45,728 nt of DNA from an uncultured Alphaproteobacteria bacterium (GTDB lineage: Bacteria; Pseudomonadota; Alphaproteobacteria; HIMB59; GCA-002718135), in the NCBI GenBank assembly GCA_902586695.1, contig CACIIL010000009.1:1-45728 (forward strand). The letters run 5' to 3'. A model generated the notes under the pieces. The model was given only the letters and a program-made list of their open reading frames with translations, did not search any database and had not been told where the DNA came from. This document shows, one piece after another, positions 1 through 9,005 of the stretch. Numbering within the stretch: position 1 is the stretch's first letter; each line of letters begins with the position of its first letter. A program made the position numbers and the translations under genes.

Positions 1-2
1 CA

Positions 3-557
3 ACTGGCATGAAAGCAAATGTTTTTATTGTTGATAAATCTGAGGCAAGATTAAATGAATTAAAATCTAAATTTGGTGAAAGTATTACCACACTTGTTTC
101 TGATCAAATTAATCTTGAAGAACAAGTTGCCGCTTGTGATTTATTAATTGGAGGTGTTTTAATACCAGGAGCAAATGCACCAAAATTAGTTTCAAAAGAA
201 ATGATTAAAAATATGAAGCGTGGATCAGTAATTGTAGATGTTGCAATTGATCAAGGTGGATGCGTAGAAACAAGTAAACCAACAACCCATGCAGATCCTA
301 CTTATATTGTTGATGATGTTGTACATTATTGTGTAGCCAATATGCCAGGGGGTGTTCCAATGACTTCAACTTTAGCTTTAAACGCTGCTACTTTACCATT
401 TGTTTTAAAACTTGCACAAGACGGATATCGAAATGCTCTAGCAAGTGATGCTAATTTTTTAGCAGGTCTGAATGTGTGTCAGGGAAATGTGACTTACAAA
501 GCTGTAGCCGATGATTTGGGTTTAGATTTTGTTGACCCAAGCAAAGCAATAAATTAA
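3..557 (+). CDS. ald: Alanine dehydrogenase, C-terminal part (5' end outside window)
   Basis: This would interconvert L-alanine and pyruvate plus ammonia with NAD in the cytoplasm. About 184 residues are visible. They begin inside the NAD-binding Rossmann domain (VFIVDKS at the second beta strand) and run to a natural stop. The family stretches IGGVLIPGANAPKLVS, GSVIVDVAIDQGGC, TTHADPTY and HYCVANMPGGVP are all clear. The reading frame is open to the window edge, so the internal ATG at 9 is not the start; the full protein should be about 370 residues. A ureohydrolase gene follows after 12 bases and may be co-transcribed. Confidence 0.93.
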   Translation, partial: TGMKANVFIVDKSEARLNELKSKFGESITTLVSDQINLEEQVAACDLLIGGVLIPGANAPKLVSKEMIKNMKRGSVIVDVAIDQGGCVETSKPTTHADPTYIVDDVVHYCVANMPGGVPMTSTLALNAATLPFVLKLAQDGYRNALASDANFLAGLNVCQGNVTYKAVADDLGLDFVDPSKAIN

Positions 558-569
558 TCAACTTTAAAT

Positions 570-1547
570 ATGACAGACTCTAATGATGAGTTAATGATGG
601 AAACAATGTATTGGTGGGGAATACCCACATTGTTTCGTTGTGAGCATAGAAAAGATTTGTCAAATTGTGATATTGCTCTAGTAGGTGTGCCTCACAGTAC
701 CGGTAATGGTACGACAGAAAGAGATCAACATTTAGGTCCAAGGGCAGTGCGTCATGTTTCAGCAGGACTTAGAAGAGTTCATTTAGATTTTAATATCAAT
801 CCTTGGAAAAAGAAAAAAATTTTTGATCTTGGTGATGTTGCTCTTCCTCATGCAAATAATAATGAAAAATGTATTGAGGATATAACAAATTATTATAAAA
901 AAATTGCAAGACTAAATAAACCTGTTGTCTCAATAGGTGGAGATCATTCTATTACTGGTGGAATCTTGCAAGGTTTAGGCTCTAATAATTTAGAAATGAC
1001 TAAAGAAAAAAAAATATCATTTCTTCATATTGACGCTCACACTGATACCTTTAGTCAACTTGATCATTTTATGGGGGCAAAAAAGAGCGCTGCCCACTGG
1101 GGAGCATATCTTGTTGAACAAGGTATTATAGATCCTAAGACTAGTATGCAAATTGGAATGCGTGGCAATCCTCGCACATTAGATTGGTTACAACCAAGTT
1201 ATGATCTTGGATATAATGTTGTGACTATGGATGAATTTCAAAAAAGAGGGATTAAAGATGTTATAAAGGAGACTCTTGATAAAATAGGAGATAATCCAGT
1301 TTATATTACTTTTGATTTGGATTCACTTGATGCATCGGTAGCGCCTGCTGTATCAAATATAGAACCCAGCTTTACTGGCTTTACAATTGATGAAGCAAAA
1401 GAATTAATTCAATCAGTAAAAAATAAAAATGTTATTGGTGGAGATGTAGTATGTTTAATGCCAACTAAAGATCAGAAAAATAATATTACATCAATGGTAG
1501 CAGCATCTATTATGTTTGAGATTATAAGTGTTATTGCTTTTAGGTAA
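570..1547 (+). CDS. Arginase/agmatinase-family ureohydrolase
   Basis: This is a binuclear-metal hydrolase that splits a guanidino compound into an amine and urea. All metal ligands are visible: H126 in GGDHS, D155/H157/D159 in HIDAHTDT, and D249/D251 in TFDLDSLD. The segment after the last ligands reads ASVAPAVSNIEPS, unlike the usual DPxxAPGTGTPE of textbook agmatinases. The substrate may therefore be another guanidino compound such as guanidinobutyrate or guanidinopropionate; I cannot choose. Its length, 325 residues, is normal for the family. The gene sits 12 bases after alanine dehydrogenase, which suggests a nitrogen-salvage unit. No clear Shine-Dalgarno is seen. A second, more canonical paralogue lies at 26943-27881. 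Confidence 0.88.
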   Translation: MTDSNDELMMETMYWWGIPTLFRCEHRKDLSNCDIALVGVPHSTGNGTTERDQHLGPRAVRHVSAGLRRVHLDFNINPWKKKKIFDLGDVALPHANNNEKCIEDITNYYKKIARLNKPVVSIGGDHSITGGILQGLGSNNLEMTKEKKISFLHIDAHTDTFSQLDHFMGAKKSAAHWGAYLVEQGIIDPKTSMQIGMRGNPRTLDWLQPSYDLGYNVVTMDEFQKRGIKDVIKETLDKIGDNPVYITFDLDSLDASVAPAVSNIEPSFTGFTIDEAKELIQSVKNKNVIGGDVVCLMPTKDQKNNITSMVAASIMFEIISVIAFR

Positions 1548-1570
1548 AATTTTAATTAATTAAATTTTTT
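1546..1570. terminator. Weak bidirectional terminator candidate
   Basis: An AT-only inverted repeat (TTTAATTAATTAAA core, flanked by A-runs and T-runs) covers the stop codons of the two convergent genes at 1547 and 1556. It could end transcripts from both sides, but the stem has no GC pairs, so this is tentative. Confidence 0.25.
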
Positions 1571-2608
1571 TGAAGCTAAACACATTATTTTTAATTTTTT
1601 CATTGCTAATTCTCTACTTAAATGTCCAAGACCACAATCAGGCGCAGCAATTAATTGTTCTTTAGAGATAAATTTTAATGCTTCTTCTATTCTTCTTTCA
1701 ATTTCTTCAATAGTTTCAATTTTAGAATTTGCAATTTTAATTAATCCAAAAATTATTTTTGTATGTTTGTAATCTTTAAGTAATGTTAAATCATTATAGC
1801 GATGTGCATCTTCAATAGAGACACTATCTATTTTTGAGTTATCAAGAGATTTTGCAATTTTTTTATAAGAATCTAAAGGTGCTTTAGGATAATCAACTGC
1901 ATCAAGTTTATCTGGATAACCACAACAGATATGTGTAATTTTTTCTACATCATTTTGATTTATTCCCTCAAAACATTTTTCTAAATTTTCAATTCCAAAC
2001 GATAAAGCATTTTCAGGTTTTCTTGCAAACAATGGTTCATCAACTTGAATATATTTACATCCAGCATCAACCAATCTTTTAATTTCTGTATTGATAGCAA
2101 TTGCTAGATCATATCCCATTTCTTCATCTGATTTATAATATGTATTAGCAATAGTGTCGGTAATTGTCATAGGTCCAGGAATAGTTATTTTAATTGGTTT
2201 ATTTGACAGACTTTGATTATGTTTCCATTCATCTACTAAAAAAGGATCTCTTGAAGATATTTTATTTGTTATTGTGGGAAGCCAACACTTATAATTGCCT
2301 GTTCTTGCAACTTTTTCTGTAAGATTATTGAAATCTATACCAGCTAAATGTCTACAGTGATAATGAATATAATTTTCTCTACGAACTTCACCGTCTGTTA
2401 TAATATCAATACCACATTCTTTTTGATCTTGAATTATTTCTTTTGTAGCACGAAGAAACAATTCTTCAGCTTTATTTCCCATTTGATTAATTTCATCATT
2501 ATAAAATTTAGTAGGAAATTGAGTATCAGTACCTCCTGATGCATTAAACCAATCAGTAATTTTTAAATAATTTGGTTTAGGGTAAGCTCCAATAACAGTT
2601 GTTAACAT
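1556..2608 (-). CDS. Short cobalamin-independent methionine synthase-like protein (core-MetE)
   Basis: The protein resembles the C-terminal catalytic half of MetE and is 350 residues long, against about 750 for full MetE. The zinc ligands are recognisable: H226 and C228 in THICCGYP, E266 in SIEDAH and C325 in APDCGLG. QVDEPLF near residue 190 and the N-terminal TVIGAYPKP also match the family. Such stand-alone core-MetE proteins lack the folate-binding N-terminal half. They are thought to take methyl groups from other donors, such as methylcobalamin proteins, to make methionine; the donor here is unknown. It is divergent from the PHP-domain gene at 2676, with a 67-base AT-rich gap between them. 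Confidence 0.85.
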   Translation of the reverse strand: MLTTVIGAYPKPNYLKITDWFNASGGTDTQFPTKFYNDEINQMGNKAEELFLRATKEIIQDQKECGIDIITDGEVRRENYIHYHCRHLAGIDFNNLTEKVARTGNYKCWLPTITNKISSRDPFLVDEWKHNQSLSNKPIKITIPGPMTITDTIANTYYKSDEEMGYDLAIAINTEIKRLVDAGCKYIQVDEPLFARKPENALSFGIENLEKCFEGINQNDVEKITHICCGYPDKLDAVDYPKAPLDSYKKIAKSLDNSKIDSVSIEDAHRYNDLTLLKDYKHTKIIFGLIKIANSKIETIEEIERRIEEALKFISKEQLIAAPDCGLGHLSRELAMKKLKIMCLASKKFN

Positions 2609-2629
2609 GAATTAATTTATATAGATTTA

Positions 2630-2647
2630 ATTTAATTTAAATTAAAT
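2630..2647. promoter_or_regulatory. 18-base perfect palindrome in divergent intergenic region
   Basis: ATTTAATTTAAATTAAAT is its own reverse complement. It lies between the divergent starts at 2608 and 2676, a natural place for an operator. It contains only A and T in an AT-rich genome, so chance is a real alternative. Confidence 0.3.
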
Positions 2648-2675
2648 ATAAATAAAGTTTATTCTAATAACTTCT

Positions 2676-3584
2676 ATGGATTTATTACCCTCAAAAAACA
2701 CACATAAGTACTTTAGAGGTAATTTACATGGACATTCAGATCATTCAGATGGAGCTTTAAATCCAAAAGAGGTCATTAAAAAGTATCAAGAATTAAGTTA
2801 TGATTTTACATGCCTTTCAGATCACTTATGGAAAGGTAGTAAATTTGCAGCTGAAACAGTATTAGATATAAAAAATCTTAATCAAACAGATTTTATTACT
2901 ATTCCCTCAGCAGAACTTCATTGTAGGGGTAAAAAATATATTAGGGATGGGCTTTGGCATATTGTTGCAAATGGTTTACCATTAGATTTTAAATGTGCTG
3001 ATGAAGAAGAAACAGCATCTCATTTAGTTCAAAGAGCAATTGATGCAGGTGCGTTTGTTACAATTGCTCATCCAGAATGGTACTCTCTAACATTTGATGA
3101 ATGTCTTTCTGTAAGTCATGCACATGGTGTTGAAGTTTATAATCATTCATGTCACATAGAAGCACAACGTGGTTTTGGCACTGCAACTGTAGATTATCTA
3201 TTACAAGAAAATAATAAAATATTTTTAACTGCTACTGATGATTCACATTTTAAAATGAAAGATTTTGGAGGTGGATGGGTGATGGTTGCAGCTGATAATT
3301 TATCAGAAATATCTATTTTAAACGCTTTAAAAAATGGGCAATATTATTCTTCTACCGGAGTTGAAATATTTGAGTTTCAGATCAATAATCGTAAAGTAAC
3401 TATCCGGTGTTCACCTTCAAACCAAGTCTGTATAGTTGGTCAAGGAGCTAAATCTATGAGTCAGAATGGAAAAAATATTACAAACGCTGAATTTGACCTT
3501 ATCGACTATCCTTCTGATTGGTTTAGGGTTAGTATTGCTAACGATTCTGGGAAATTTGCTTGGACAAACCCAATTTGGTTTTAA
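2676..3584 (+). CDS. PHP-domain metal-dependent hydrolase
   Basis: A polymerase-and-histidinol-phosphatase (PHP) family protein of 302 residues, probably a phosphoesterase. The N-terminal metal motif is NLHGHSDHSDG (H18, H20, D25). It is followed by FTCLSDH ending at H50, then a glutamate in SAELHC, HPEW and VEVYNHSCH, which together form the usual trinuclear metal site. There is no signal peptide, so it is cytoplasmic. The substrate cannot be read from the sequence. The roughly 60 C-terminal residues after the barrel form an extra beta-rich segment. It is transcribed away from core-MetE and is followed by a promoter for the peptide transporter. Confidence 0.8.
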   Translation: MDLLPSKNTHKYFRGNLHGHSDHSDGALNPKEVIKKYQELSYDFTCLSDHLWKGSKFAAETVLDIKNLNQTDFITIPSAELHCRGKKYIRDGLWHIVANGLPLDFKCADEEETASHLVQRAIDAGAFVTIAHPEWYSLTFDECLSVSHAHGVEVYNHSCHIEAQRGFGTATVDYLLQENNKIFLTATDDSHFKMKDFGGGWVMVAADNLSEISILNALKNGQYYSSTGVEIFEFQINNRKVTIRCSPSNQVCIVGQGAKSMSQNGKNITNAEFDLIDYPSDWFRVSIANDSGKFAWTNPIWF

Positions 3585-3600
3585 GAAAAATTCACATTTT

Positions 3601-3630
3601 TTGAAAAAAATTTAGATAATTCCGTATAAT
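3601..3630 (+). promoter_or_regulatory. Sigma70-type promoter for the peptide transporter
   Basis: TTGAAA at 3601-3606 and a perfect TATAAT at 3625-3630 are separated by 18 bases. Transcription would start near 3637. That gives a leader of about 64 bases before the binding-protein ATG at 3701. I see no riboswitch-like structure in the leader. Confidence 0.55.
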
Positions 3631-3700
3631 TTTTTTGTATTTTTAGCTTATTCATGTCATGGGTTTAGAATTACTTTAAATTTAAAGAGGAGAAAATAAT

Positions 3701-5752
3701 ATGTTTAAAAAATTATTTTTAGCATTGGTATTTTCATCATCAACAGTGTTGTGGAGCGGAAGCTCTATTGCAGATGGTCATTGTAAAGGTTCTACAATGG
3801 GTGATGGTCAAACAGGCGGAAAATACCCTCAACAATATGAATTGTCAGAATATGAAAGTGCAGCTGGTTGTACTATGAAGTTTTCTGAAAATCCAAATAT
3901 TACGAGTATTAATGCAACTATTCAAGGTAACAAAGGTCTAGCAGGTGTTGCAGATCGTTTACCTGATGAACCGCTAGTTGTTGTTCCTTATGATTCAATA
4001 GGATCTTATGGTGGAACAATTAACTTTTTATCAAATGCAACAGAAGCAGGTACTTCTGATATGCTATCAACACGTCATGTAAACTTAGTTCGTTTTGCTG
4101 ATGACTTATCAACTATTGTTCCAAACGTAGCAAAAGATTATGCATGGAATGATGATTTCACTGAATTGACTTTTACTCTTAGAAAAGGTCATAAGTGGTC
4201 AAATGGTGAGCCATTTACAGCAAGAGACGTTGAGTTTTGGTATGAAGATATGATGATGAATACCAACATCAGAGAAAAACCATATCCTTACCTTCTTGTT
4301 GGTGGCGAGCCTATGACTGTAGATGTAGTTAATGATACAACTGTAAGATTTAACTTACCATCTCCTTTCCCAGGACTTTTAGCTACTCTTGCATGGTCTT
4401 ATAACCAAGCATTTATACCTGCTCATTTTTTAGAGCAATTTCATCCAGAAATAGATTCAAATGCTGATGCCAATGCACAAGCACTTGGTTTTGAAAATGG
4501 TTGGGATGCTTTGGCAGCTTATTATGGTAACTCTGGTTGGACTGATACTCCAACACCGATGTTGAGAAACCCTGATTTAGTAGGTGGTTTAGAATATGCA
4601 GCTTACCCTTCTTTAGAAGCGTATATGACAATTGAAGATACGACTGAAGGAAGAGTGTATGCAGCTAATCCATATTTCCACCAAGTTGATACTGCTGGAA
4701 ATCAATTACCATACATTGATTATCAAAATGAGAGATATATTAATGAAAACGAGATTAGACTTTTAAAACTTGTTAATGGTGAAGTTGATTACAAATCACA
4801 ATCAGTTCAACTTGAATCTGCACCTCAATTACTAGACGGAGCAGAAGCTGGTGGATATAACCTTCAAATTAACCCAGGTTGTGGAGCTGCACTATTTAGC
4901 TTTAACGTTACTCATCCAGATTTGGAAAAACGTAAAGTTTATGGTGATATTCGTTTCCGTCAAGCAATGTCAATTGCTCTTGATAGGAATGAGATCAATG
5001 ATGTGGCTTACTACGGTTTAGGTGTGGTAGAGCAGTTTGTAGGTATTTCACCTGCACCCGACTTTGTTCCTGATGAAATCAAAATGCATATGACTCAATA
5101 TGATCCAGATGCTGCTAATGCACTCTTGGATGAAGTTGGGTTAAAAGATGTTGATGGAGACGGATTTAGAGAACTTCCAAACGGAGCACCTTTTGCAATG
5201 AACATCGACTATGCTACTCAAGGTATAGGTGGTGTTGAAGTTGAATTAGTAGCTCGTATGTGGAACGATGTTGGAGTTAAAACTTCTTTTAAAGAGGTAA
5301 CTCCAGATGAATATCGTGGATCTCAATCATCTAATGCTCTTGATGTACATGCATGGGATAAAGGACAACCATTAGCGATTATAGCAGGTAACCCTGAAAC
5401 ATTTAAAGCGCCTTTTGGTAATTACTTTAACCATACGCAAGGAATGTTATGGGGTGCTTATATTGATAGTGATGGTTCAGATGGTGTAGAGCCTCCTCAG
5501 TGGGTATATGATTTAAGTGATGGAATTGATAAGTTCCAATCATATGAATTAGGTACTGCTGAATCAAATGAGTGGGGTGAAAAAATTACAAGAATGTTAA
5601 CAGAGCAAACTCTGTTAATTGGTACTGTAAAAGCGCCTTTCCCTACATACCACAGAAATGCTTTGAAAAACTTTACACAATTCAAAACAACTTCTTATGA
5701 GTATTACAGAACTTATCCATATCTAGCTACTCAGTGGTGGTTAGACGAATAA
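3701..5752 (+). CDS. Peptide-type ABC transporter periplasmic binding protein (SBP family 5)
   Basis: This protein captures the substrate, probably a peptide or similar molecule, in the periplasm. It has 683 residues, longer than the usual 500-550. A Sec signal peptide covers roughly residues 1-24 (MFKKLFLALVF... ending near SIADG). Family 5 hallmarks include LTFTLRKGHKWSNGEPFTARDVEFWY and the later FRQAMSIALDRNEI. A cysteine-containing segment follows the signal. A strong Shine-Dalgarno (AGAGGAG, 3686-3692) fixes the start. A terminator-like hairpin follows at 5774, before the permease genes, so this gene is probably made in excess over the rest of the operon. Confidence 0.92.
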   Translation: MFKKLFLALVFSSSTVLWSGSSIADGHCKGSTMGDGQTGGKYPQQYELSEYESAAGCTMKFSENPNITSINATIQGNKGLAGVADRLPDEPLVVVPYDSIGSYGGTINFLSNATEAGTSDMLSTRHVNLVRFADDLSTIVPNVAKDYAWNDDFTELTFTLRKGHKWSNGEPFTARDVEFWYEDMMMNTNIREKPYPYLLVGGEPMTVDVVNDTTVRFNLPSPFPGLLATLAWSYNQAFIPAHFLEQFHPEIDSNADANAQALGFENGWDALAAYYGNSGWTDTPTPMLRNPDLVGGLEYAAYPSLEAYMTIEDTTEGRVYAANPYFHQVDTAGNQLPYIDYQNERYINENEIRLLKLVNGEVDYKSQSVQLESAPQLLDGAEAGGYNLQINPGCGAALFSFNVTHPDLEKRKVYGDIRFRQAMSIALDRNEINDVAYYGLGVVEQFVGISPAPDFVPDEIKMHMTQYDPDAANALLDEVGLKDVDGDGFRELPNGAPFAMNIDYATQGIGGVEVELVARMWNDVGVKTSFKEVTPDEYRGSQSSNALDVHAWDKGQPLAIIAGNPETFKAPFGNYFNHTQGMLWGAYIDSDGSDGVEPPQWVYDLSDGIDKFQSYELGTAESNEWGEKITRMLTEQTLLIGTVKAPFPTYHRNALKNFTQFKTTSYEYYRTYPYLATQWWLDE

Positions 5753-5773
5753 AATAAGTAAATAAATATCTTT

Positions 5774-5810
5774 AAAAGCGGCAATTTTGTATTGCCGCTT
5801 TTCTTTTTTT
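5774..5810 (+). terminator. Intrinsic terminator/attenuator between binding protein and permease
   Basis: An 11-base-pair perfect stem (5774-5784 with 5792-5802, GC-rich AGCGGCAA core) with a 7-base loop is followed by CTTTTTTT. It ends about 36 bases before the permease start at 5847. The next genes belong to the same importer, so partial termination is likely: much binding protein, less membrane complex. Confidence 0.85.
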
Positions 5811-5846
5811 AATTATTCTTAAACATAAATTAAGAGAGATCGAATT

Positions 5847-6860
5847 ATGATTAATTTTATTCAATTCACATTAACAAGAGCTTTATTAGCTATTGTAACA
5901 TTACTCATAGTTTGTTTTATAGTTTTTTCACTAATGGAATTAGTTCCAGGTACGTGTGCAGAGCGATATTTGGCTTTTAAAAATACACAAGGTTCCCAAA
6001 TAACATTTGAAGATATTGAAGCTGAAAAAATCCGTTTAGGTTTAGATAAACCTTTTTTCTATAGATATGGAAAATGGGTTTCAGATATTGTTGTAAGACA
6101 AGATTTTGGAGATAGTTGTATTCTTCGAATGAACATTAATGAACTTCTTAGTGGAAGATTTGTTCTTTCACTCACTATTTGTTTAGTAGCTCTGATTTTT
6201 TCTTATTTAATTGCCATACCTGTTGGTATTATTTCCGCCACGACAAAATATGTTTCTTTAGATCAAACTTTAAAATTTGTTAGTTATTTAGGTATAGCTT
6301 TACCAAATTTTTTAGTAGCACTTTGTATTATGCTTTTTATGACCGTCTATTATGGAGATACTATGACAGGTTTATTTTCTCAAGAATATGAAAATGCTCC
6401 ATGGTCTACTGATAAGGTAAAGGATTTTCTCGCTAGAGCATGGCTACCAATTTTTGTTCTTGGGTGGAATGCGACTGCTTTTGCTCTACAAACTGTAAGA
6501 GCATTAATGCTAGACGAAAATGATAAACTGTATGTAATGGCAGCAAGAGCGAGAGGAATATCGGGTATGAGTTTATTATGGCGTTATCCAGCAAAACACT
6601 CGCTTGGGCCAGTAATCAATTCTATCGGTTTTGATTTAAATAGAATTTTTAGTGCACTTCCAGTTGTTGCATTGATTTTAATTTTAACTGAAGCTGGCGC
6701 ACTTTTGATTGAAGCATTAGCTAGATCTAATGATCAGCAATTAGCTGGTGCTATTATATTTTTACTTACCGCAACAATAGTATTTGTAAATTTTATAACT
6801 GATATAATTTTAGCAATAATGGATCCAAGAATAAGGAAAGGAGTTATGGGTGGAGGTTAG
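5847..6860 (+). CDS. Peptide-type ABC transporter permease (DppB/OppB-like)
   Basis: An inner-membrane subunit that forms half of the translocation channel, 337 residues. It opens with the typical N-terminal membrane segment (FTLTRALLAIVTLLIVCFIVFSLMELVPG). A periplasmic stretch and about five more membrane helices follow. The coupling loop near residue 230 (MLDENDKLYVMAARARGISG) contacts the ATPases. The C-terminus DPRIRKG is typical of DppB/OppB proteins. It overlaps the next permease by 11 bases. A purine-rich AAGAGAGA sits just upstream of the ATG. Confidence 0.92.
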   Translation: MINFIQFTLTRALLAIVTLLIVCFIVFSLMELVPGTCAERYLAFKNTQGSQITFEDIEAEKIRLGLDKPFFYRYGKWVSDIVVRQDFGDSCILRMNINELLSGRFVLSLTICLVALIFSYLIAIPVGIISATTKYVSLDQTLKFVSYLGIALPNFLVALCIMLFMTVYYGDTMTGLFSQEYENAPWSTDKVKDFLARAWLPIFVLGWNATAFALQTVRALMLDENDKLYVMAARARGISGMSLLWRYPAKHSLGPVINSIGFDLNRIFSALPVVALILILTEAGALLIEALARSNDQQLAGAIIFLLTATIVFVNFITDIILAIMDPRIRKGVMGGG

Positions 6861-8013
6861 TAATAGAAAAAAGGAAGCATATTATACTGCAACACAAATG
6901 CAATTGGTAAGAACACGTTTTTTTGGAAACCGTTCGGCGATGATTGCTGGCTCAATATTATTATTCATGATCGTGTGCAGCTTATTCTCAGGTTTTCTAT
7001 CCCCATACGATCCAACAATTGCTGGTCGAGACAAAAACTATGAAAATGGTGCGCCTCAAATTCCAATGTTTTGGGATGAAAATGGTTTTTCTCCAAGACC
7101 TTTTCTTCATACTTTGAGTAAATATAGAGGTGCTGATACAAATTTTAGATGGGTGTACAAAATTGATAAAGAGAAAAGGCGTTATGTTTATTTTTTCGTG
7201 AAAGGTTGGGAATATAAATATTTTAATTATAAAATTAACCTTCCAGGTAAGGCGTTAGATTTTACTATTCCAGGAATTACATTTGATACGCATTTATTTG
7301 GTGTTGATGAGGGTGGGATTCATTTATTTGGTACAGATAAAGCAGGAAAGGATTTGTTTAGTAGAACCTTAAGTGCAATTTATATTTCACTTGCAGTTGG
7401 AACATTGGGAGTATTTATTTCTTTTGTTCTATCTTTAATTATTGGTGGTATCTCAGGATATTATGGTGGGTGGATTGATAGTTTGCTGCAAATGTTTACT
7501 GACGCTATACGAACAGTACCACCCATACCTTTATTTATGTGTTTAGCAGCTTTTGCACCTCTTGAATGGAGTTCTGAACTAAGATTTTTCTTTATATCCT
7601 GTTTGCTAGGTCTAATATCTTGGCCAACATTGGCAAGGCGTGTTCGAACACATTTACTAAGTGAAAGAAGTCAAGAATATATTTTGGCAGCTAAAATGTG
7701 TGGAGCTTCATCAACTCATATAATTATTAGACATCTTTTACCAAGTTTTACGAGTTACATAATTGTTGATTTGGTTATAAGTTTTCCTTACATGTTGTTA
7801 TCTGAAACAGCACTTAGCTTTATAGGTTTAGGTTTAAGAGAACCTGTAAATTCATTAGGTGTGCTGTTACAAAATGCAACAAAGGCAGATGTATTATTAA
7901 ATTATCAATGGTATTTCATTCCAGTCTTTTTCTTAGTTGTTTTAATTTTGACCTTTGTTTATGTCGGAGATGGTCTTCGAGATGCAGCTGACCCACACAA
8001 AACAAAAAATTAA
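6850..8013 (+). CDS. Peptide-type ABC transporter permease (DppC/OppC-like) with long periplasmic insert
   Basis: The second channel subunit, 387 residues, is longer than the usual 280-300. GTG at 6850 is chosen because AAAGGAG at 6837-6843 lies 6 bases upstream and the frame overlaps the previous gene by 11 bases. After the first membrane helix (about residues 33-52) comes an extra region of roughly 100 residues, rich in aromatic and charged residues, before the conserved HLFGTDKAGKDLFSRTL. Such inserts occur in some OppC/YejE-type permeases and probably touch the binding protein. The coupling loop (SQEYILAAKMCGAS) and LSFIGLGL are conserved. Confidence 0.92.
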   Translation: MEVSNRKKEAYYTATQMQLVRTRFFGNRSAMIAGSILLFMIVCSLFSGFLSPYDPTIAGRDKNYENGAPQIPMFWDENGFSPRPFLHTLSKYRGADTNFRWVYKIDKEKRRYVYFFVKGWEYKYFNYKINLPGKALDFTIPGITFDTHLFGVDEGGIHLFGTDKAGKDLFSRTLSAIYISLAVGTLGVFISFVLSLIIGGISGYYGGWIDSLLQMFTDAIRTVPPIPLFMCLAAFAPLEWSSELRFFFISCLLGLISWPTLARRVRTHLLSERSQEYILAAKMCGASSTHIIIRHLLPSFTSYIIVDLVISFPYMLLSETALSFIGLGLREPVNSLGVLLQNATKADVLLNYQWYFIPVFFLVVLILTFVYVGDGLRDAADPHKTKN

Positions 8014-8018
8014 TATTT

Positions 8019-9005
8019 ATGAGTCATCTTTTAGAAATAAATAATCTTGATGTTAAGTTTGATACTGATGAAGGGCGAATTACCGCAATAGAGAATGTAT
8101 CTATTTCATTAGATCAAGGTAAGGTTTTGGGAATTGTTGGAGAGTCAGGTTCTGGTAAATCTGTTACCGCAAAATCAATCATGCAATTAAATCCAGGAAA
8201 TACAATATATAATGATGATGCTGAAATAATAATTGATGATGAAAATGTTTTAAAATTTACTTCTAATAATGATTTGAAAAAAATCAGAGGAGGCAAAGTA
8301 TCAATGATTTTTCAAGAACCAATGGCGAGTTTTGCTCCAGCAATAAAAATTGGTCATCAAATGATTGAGCAACTTATGATTCACAAGCCTTTAACTAAAA
8401 AAGAAGCAAAAGATATATCAATAGATATGTTAAATAGAGTAGGGATTGCTGATGCAGAGAAAAGATTTAACCAGTATGCTTTTGAGTTATCAGGTGGGAT
8501 GAGACAAAGAGCCATGATAGCTATGGCATTATCTACTATGCCTAAATTATTGTTAGCTGATGAGCCAACCACTGCACTTGACGTAACTATACAAGCTCAA
8601 GTTATCAATCTAATGAAAGATATAATTAAAGAATTTAATATGGGTGTTATTTTTATAACTCATGATCTAGGTGTAATTGCTCAAGTGGCTGATGATGTAG
8701 CGGTGATGTATCTAGGTAGCGTTGTTGAGCAAGGTCCGGTTAATGAAATTTTAAAAAATCCAATGCACCCTTATACTAGAGGTTTAATAAACGCTCTTCC
8801 AGATATTAATAATTTAGATGCCCCACTTACACCTATACCAGGTAATATCCCAAGTCCTTTAGACAGACCTAATGGATGCGTCTTTAGAACTAGGTGCCCC
8901 CATGCTTCTAAAGAAGGTAAGGAAGAAAATATAAAAATGGGTTTAGTAGAAGTTAAACCAGGTCACTGGTTAGATAAATGTGGTGTTGATTGTGGAAAAA
9001 AATGA
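8019..9005 (+). CDS. Peptide-type ABC transporter ATPase (DppD/OppD-like)
   Basis: A cytoplasmic ATPase that drives the importer, 328 residues. The Walker A motif GESGSGKSVT spans residues 41-50. The signature LSGGMRQRAMIA, Walker B LLLADEPTTALD and the switch histidine in FITHDLG are present. The C-terminal oligopeptide/dipeptide-transporter tail ends with a cysteine-rich GCVFRTRCPHAS segment. This segment is nearly shared with the next ATPase. The gene starts 5 bases after the permease stop and overlaps the next gene as ATGA. Confidence 0.95.
   Translation: MSHLLEINNLDVKFDTDEGRITAIENVSISLDQGKVLGIVGESGSGKSVTAKSIMQLNPGNTIYNDDAEIIIDDENVLKFTSNNDLKKIRGGKVSMIFQEPMASFAPAIKIGHQMIEQLMIHKPLTKKEAKDISIDMLNRVGIADAEKRFNQYAFELSGGMRQRAMIAMALSTMPKLLLADEPTTALDVTIQAQVINLMKDIIKEFNMGVIFITHDLGVIAQVADDVAVMYLGSVVEQGPVNEILKNPMHPYTRGLINALPDINNLDAPLTPIPGNIPSPLDRPNGCVFRTRCPHASKEGKEENIKMGLVEVKPGHWLDKCGVDCGKK

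Noticed and set aside
4413-4631. Antisense reading frames inside the first binding-protein gene (also 5497-5685)
   Set aside because: They lie opposite a well-supported family 5 binding protein and have no domain or start signal of their own.
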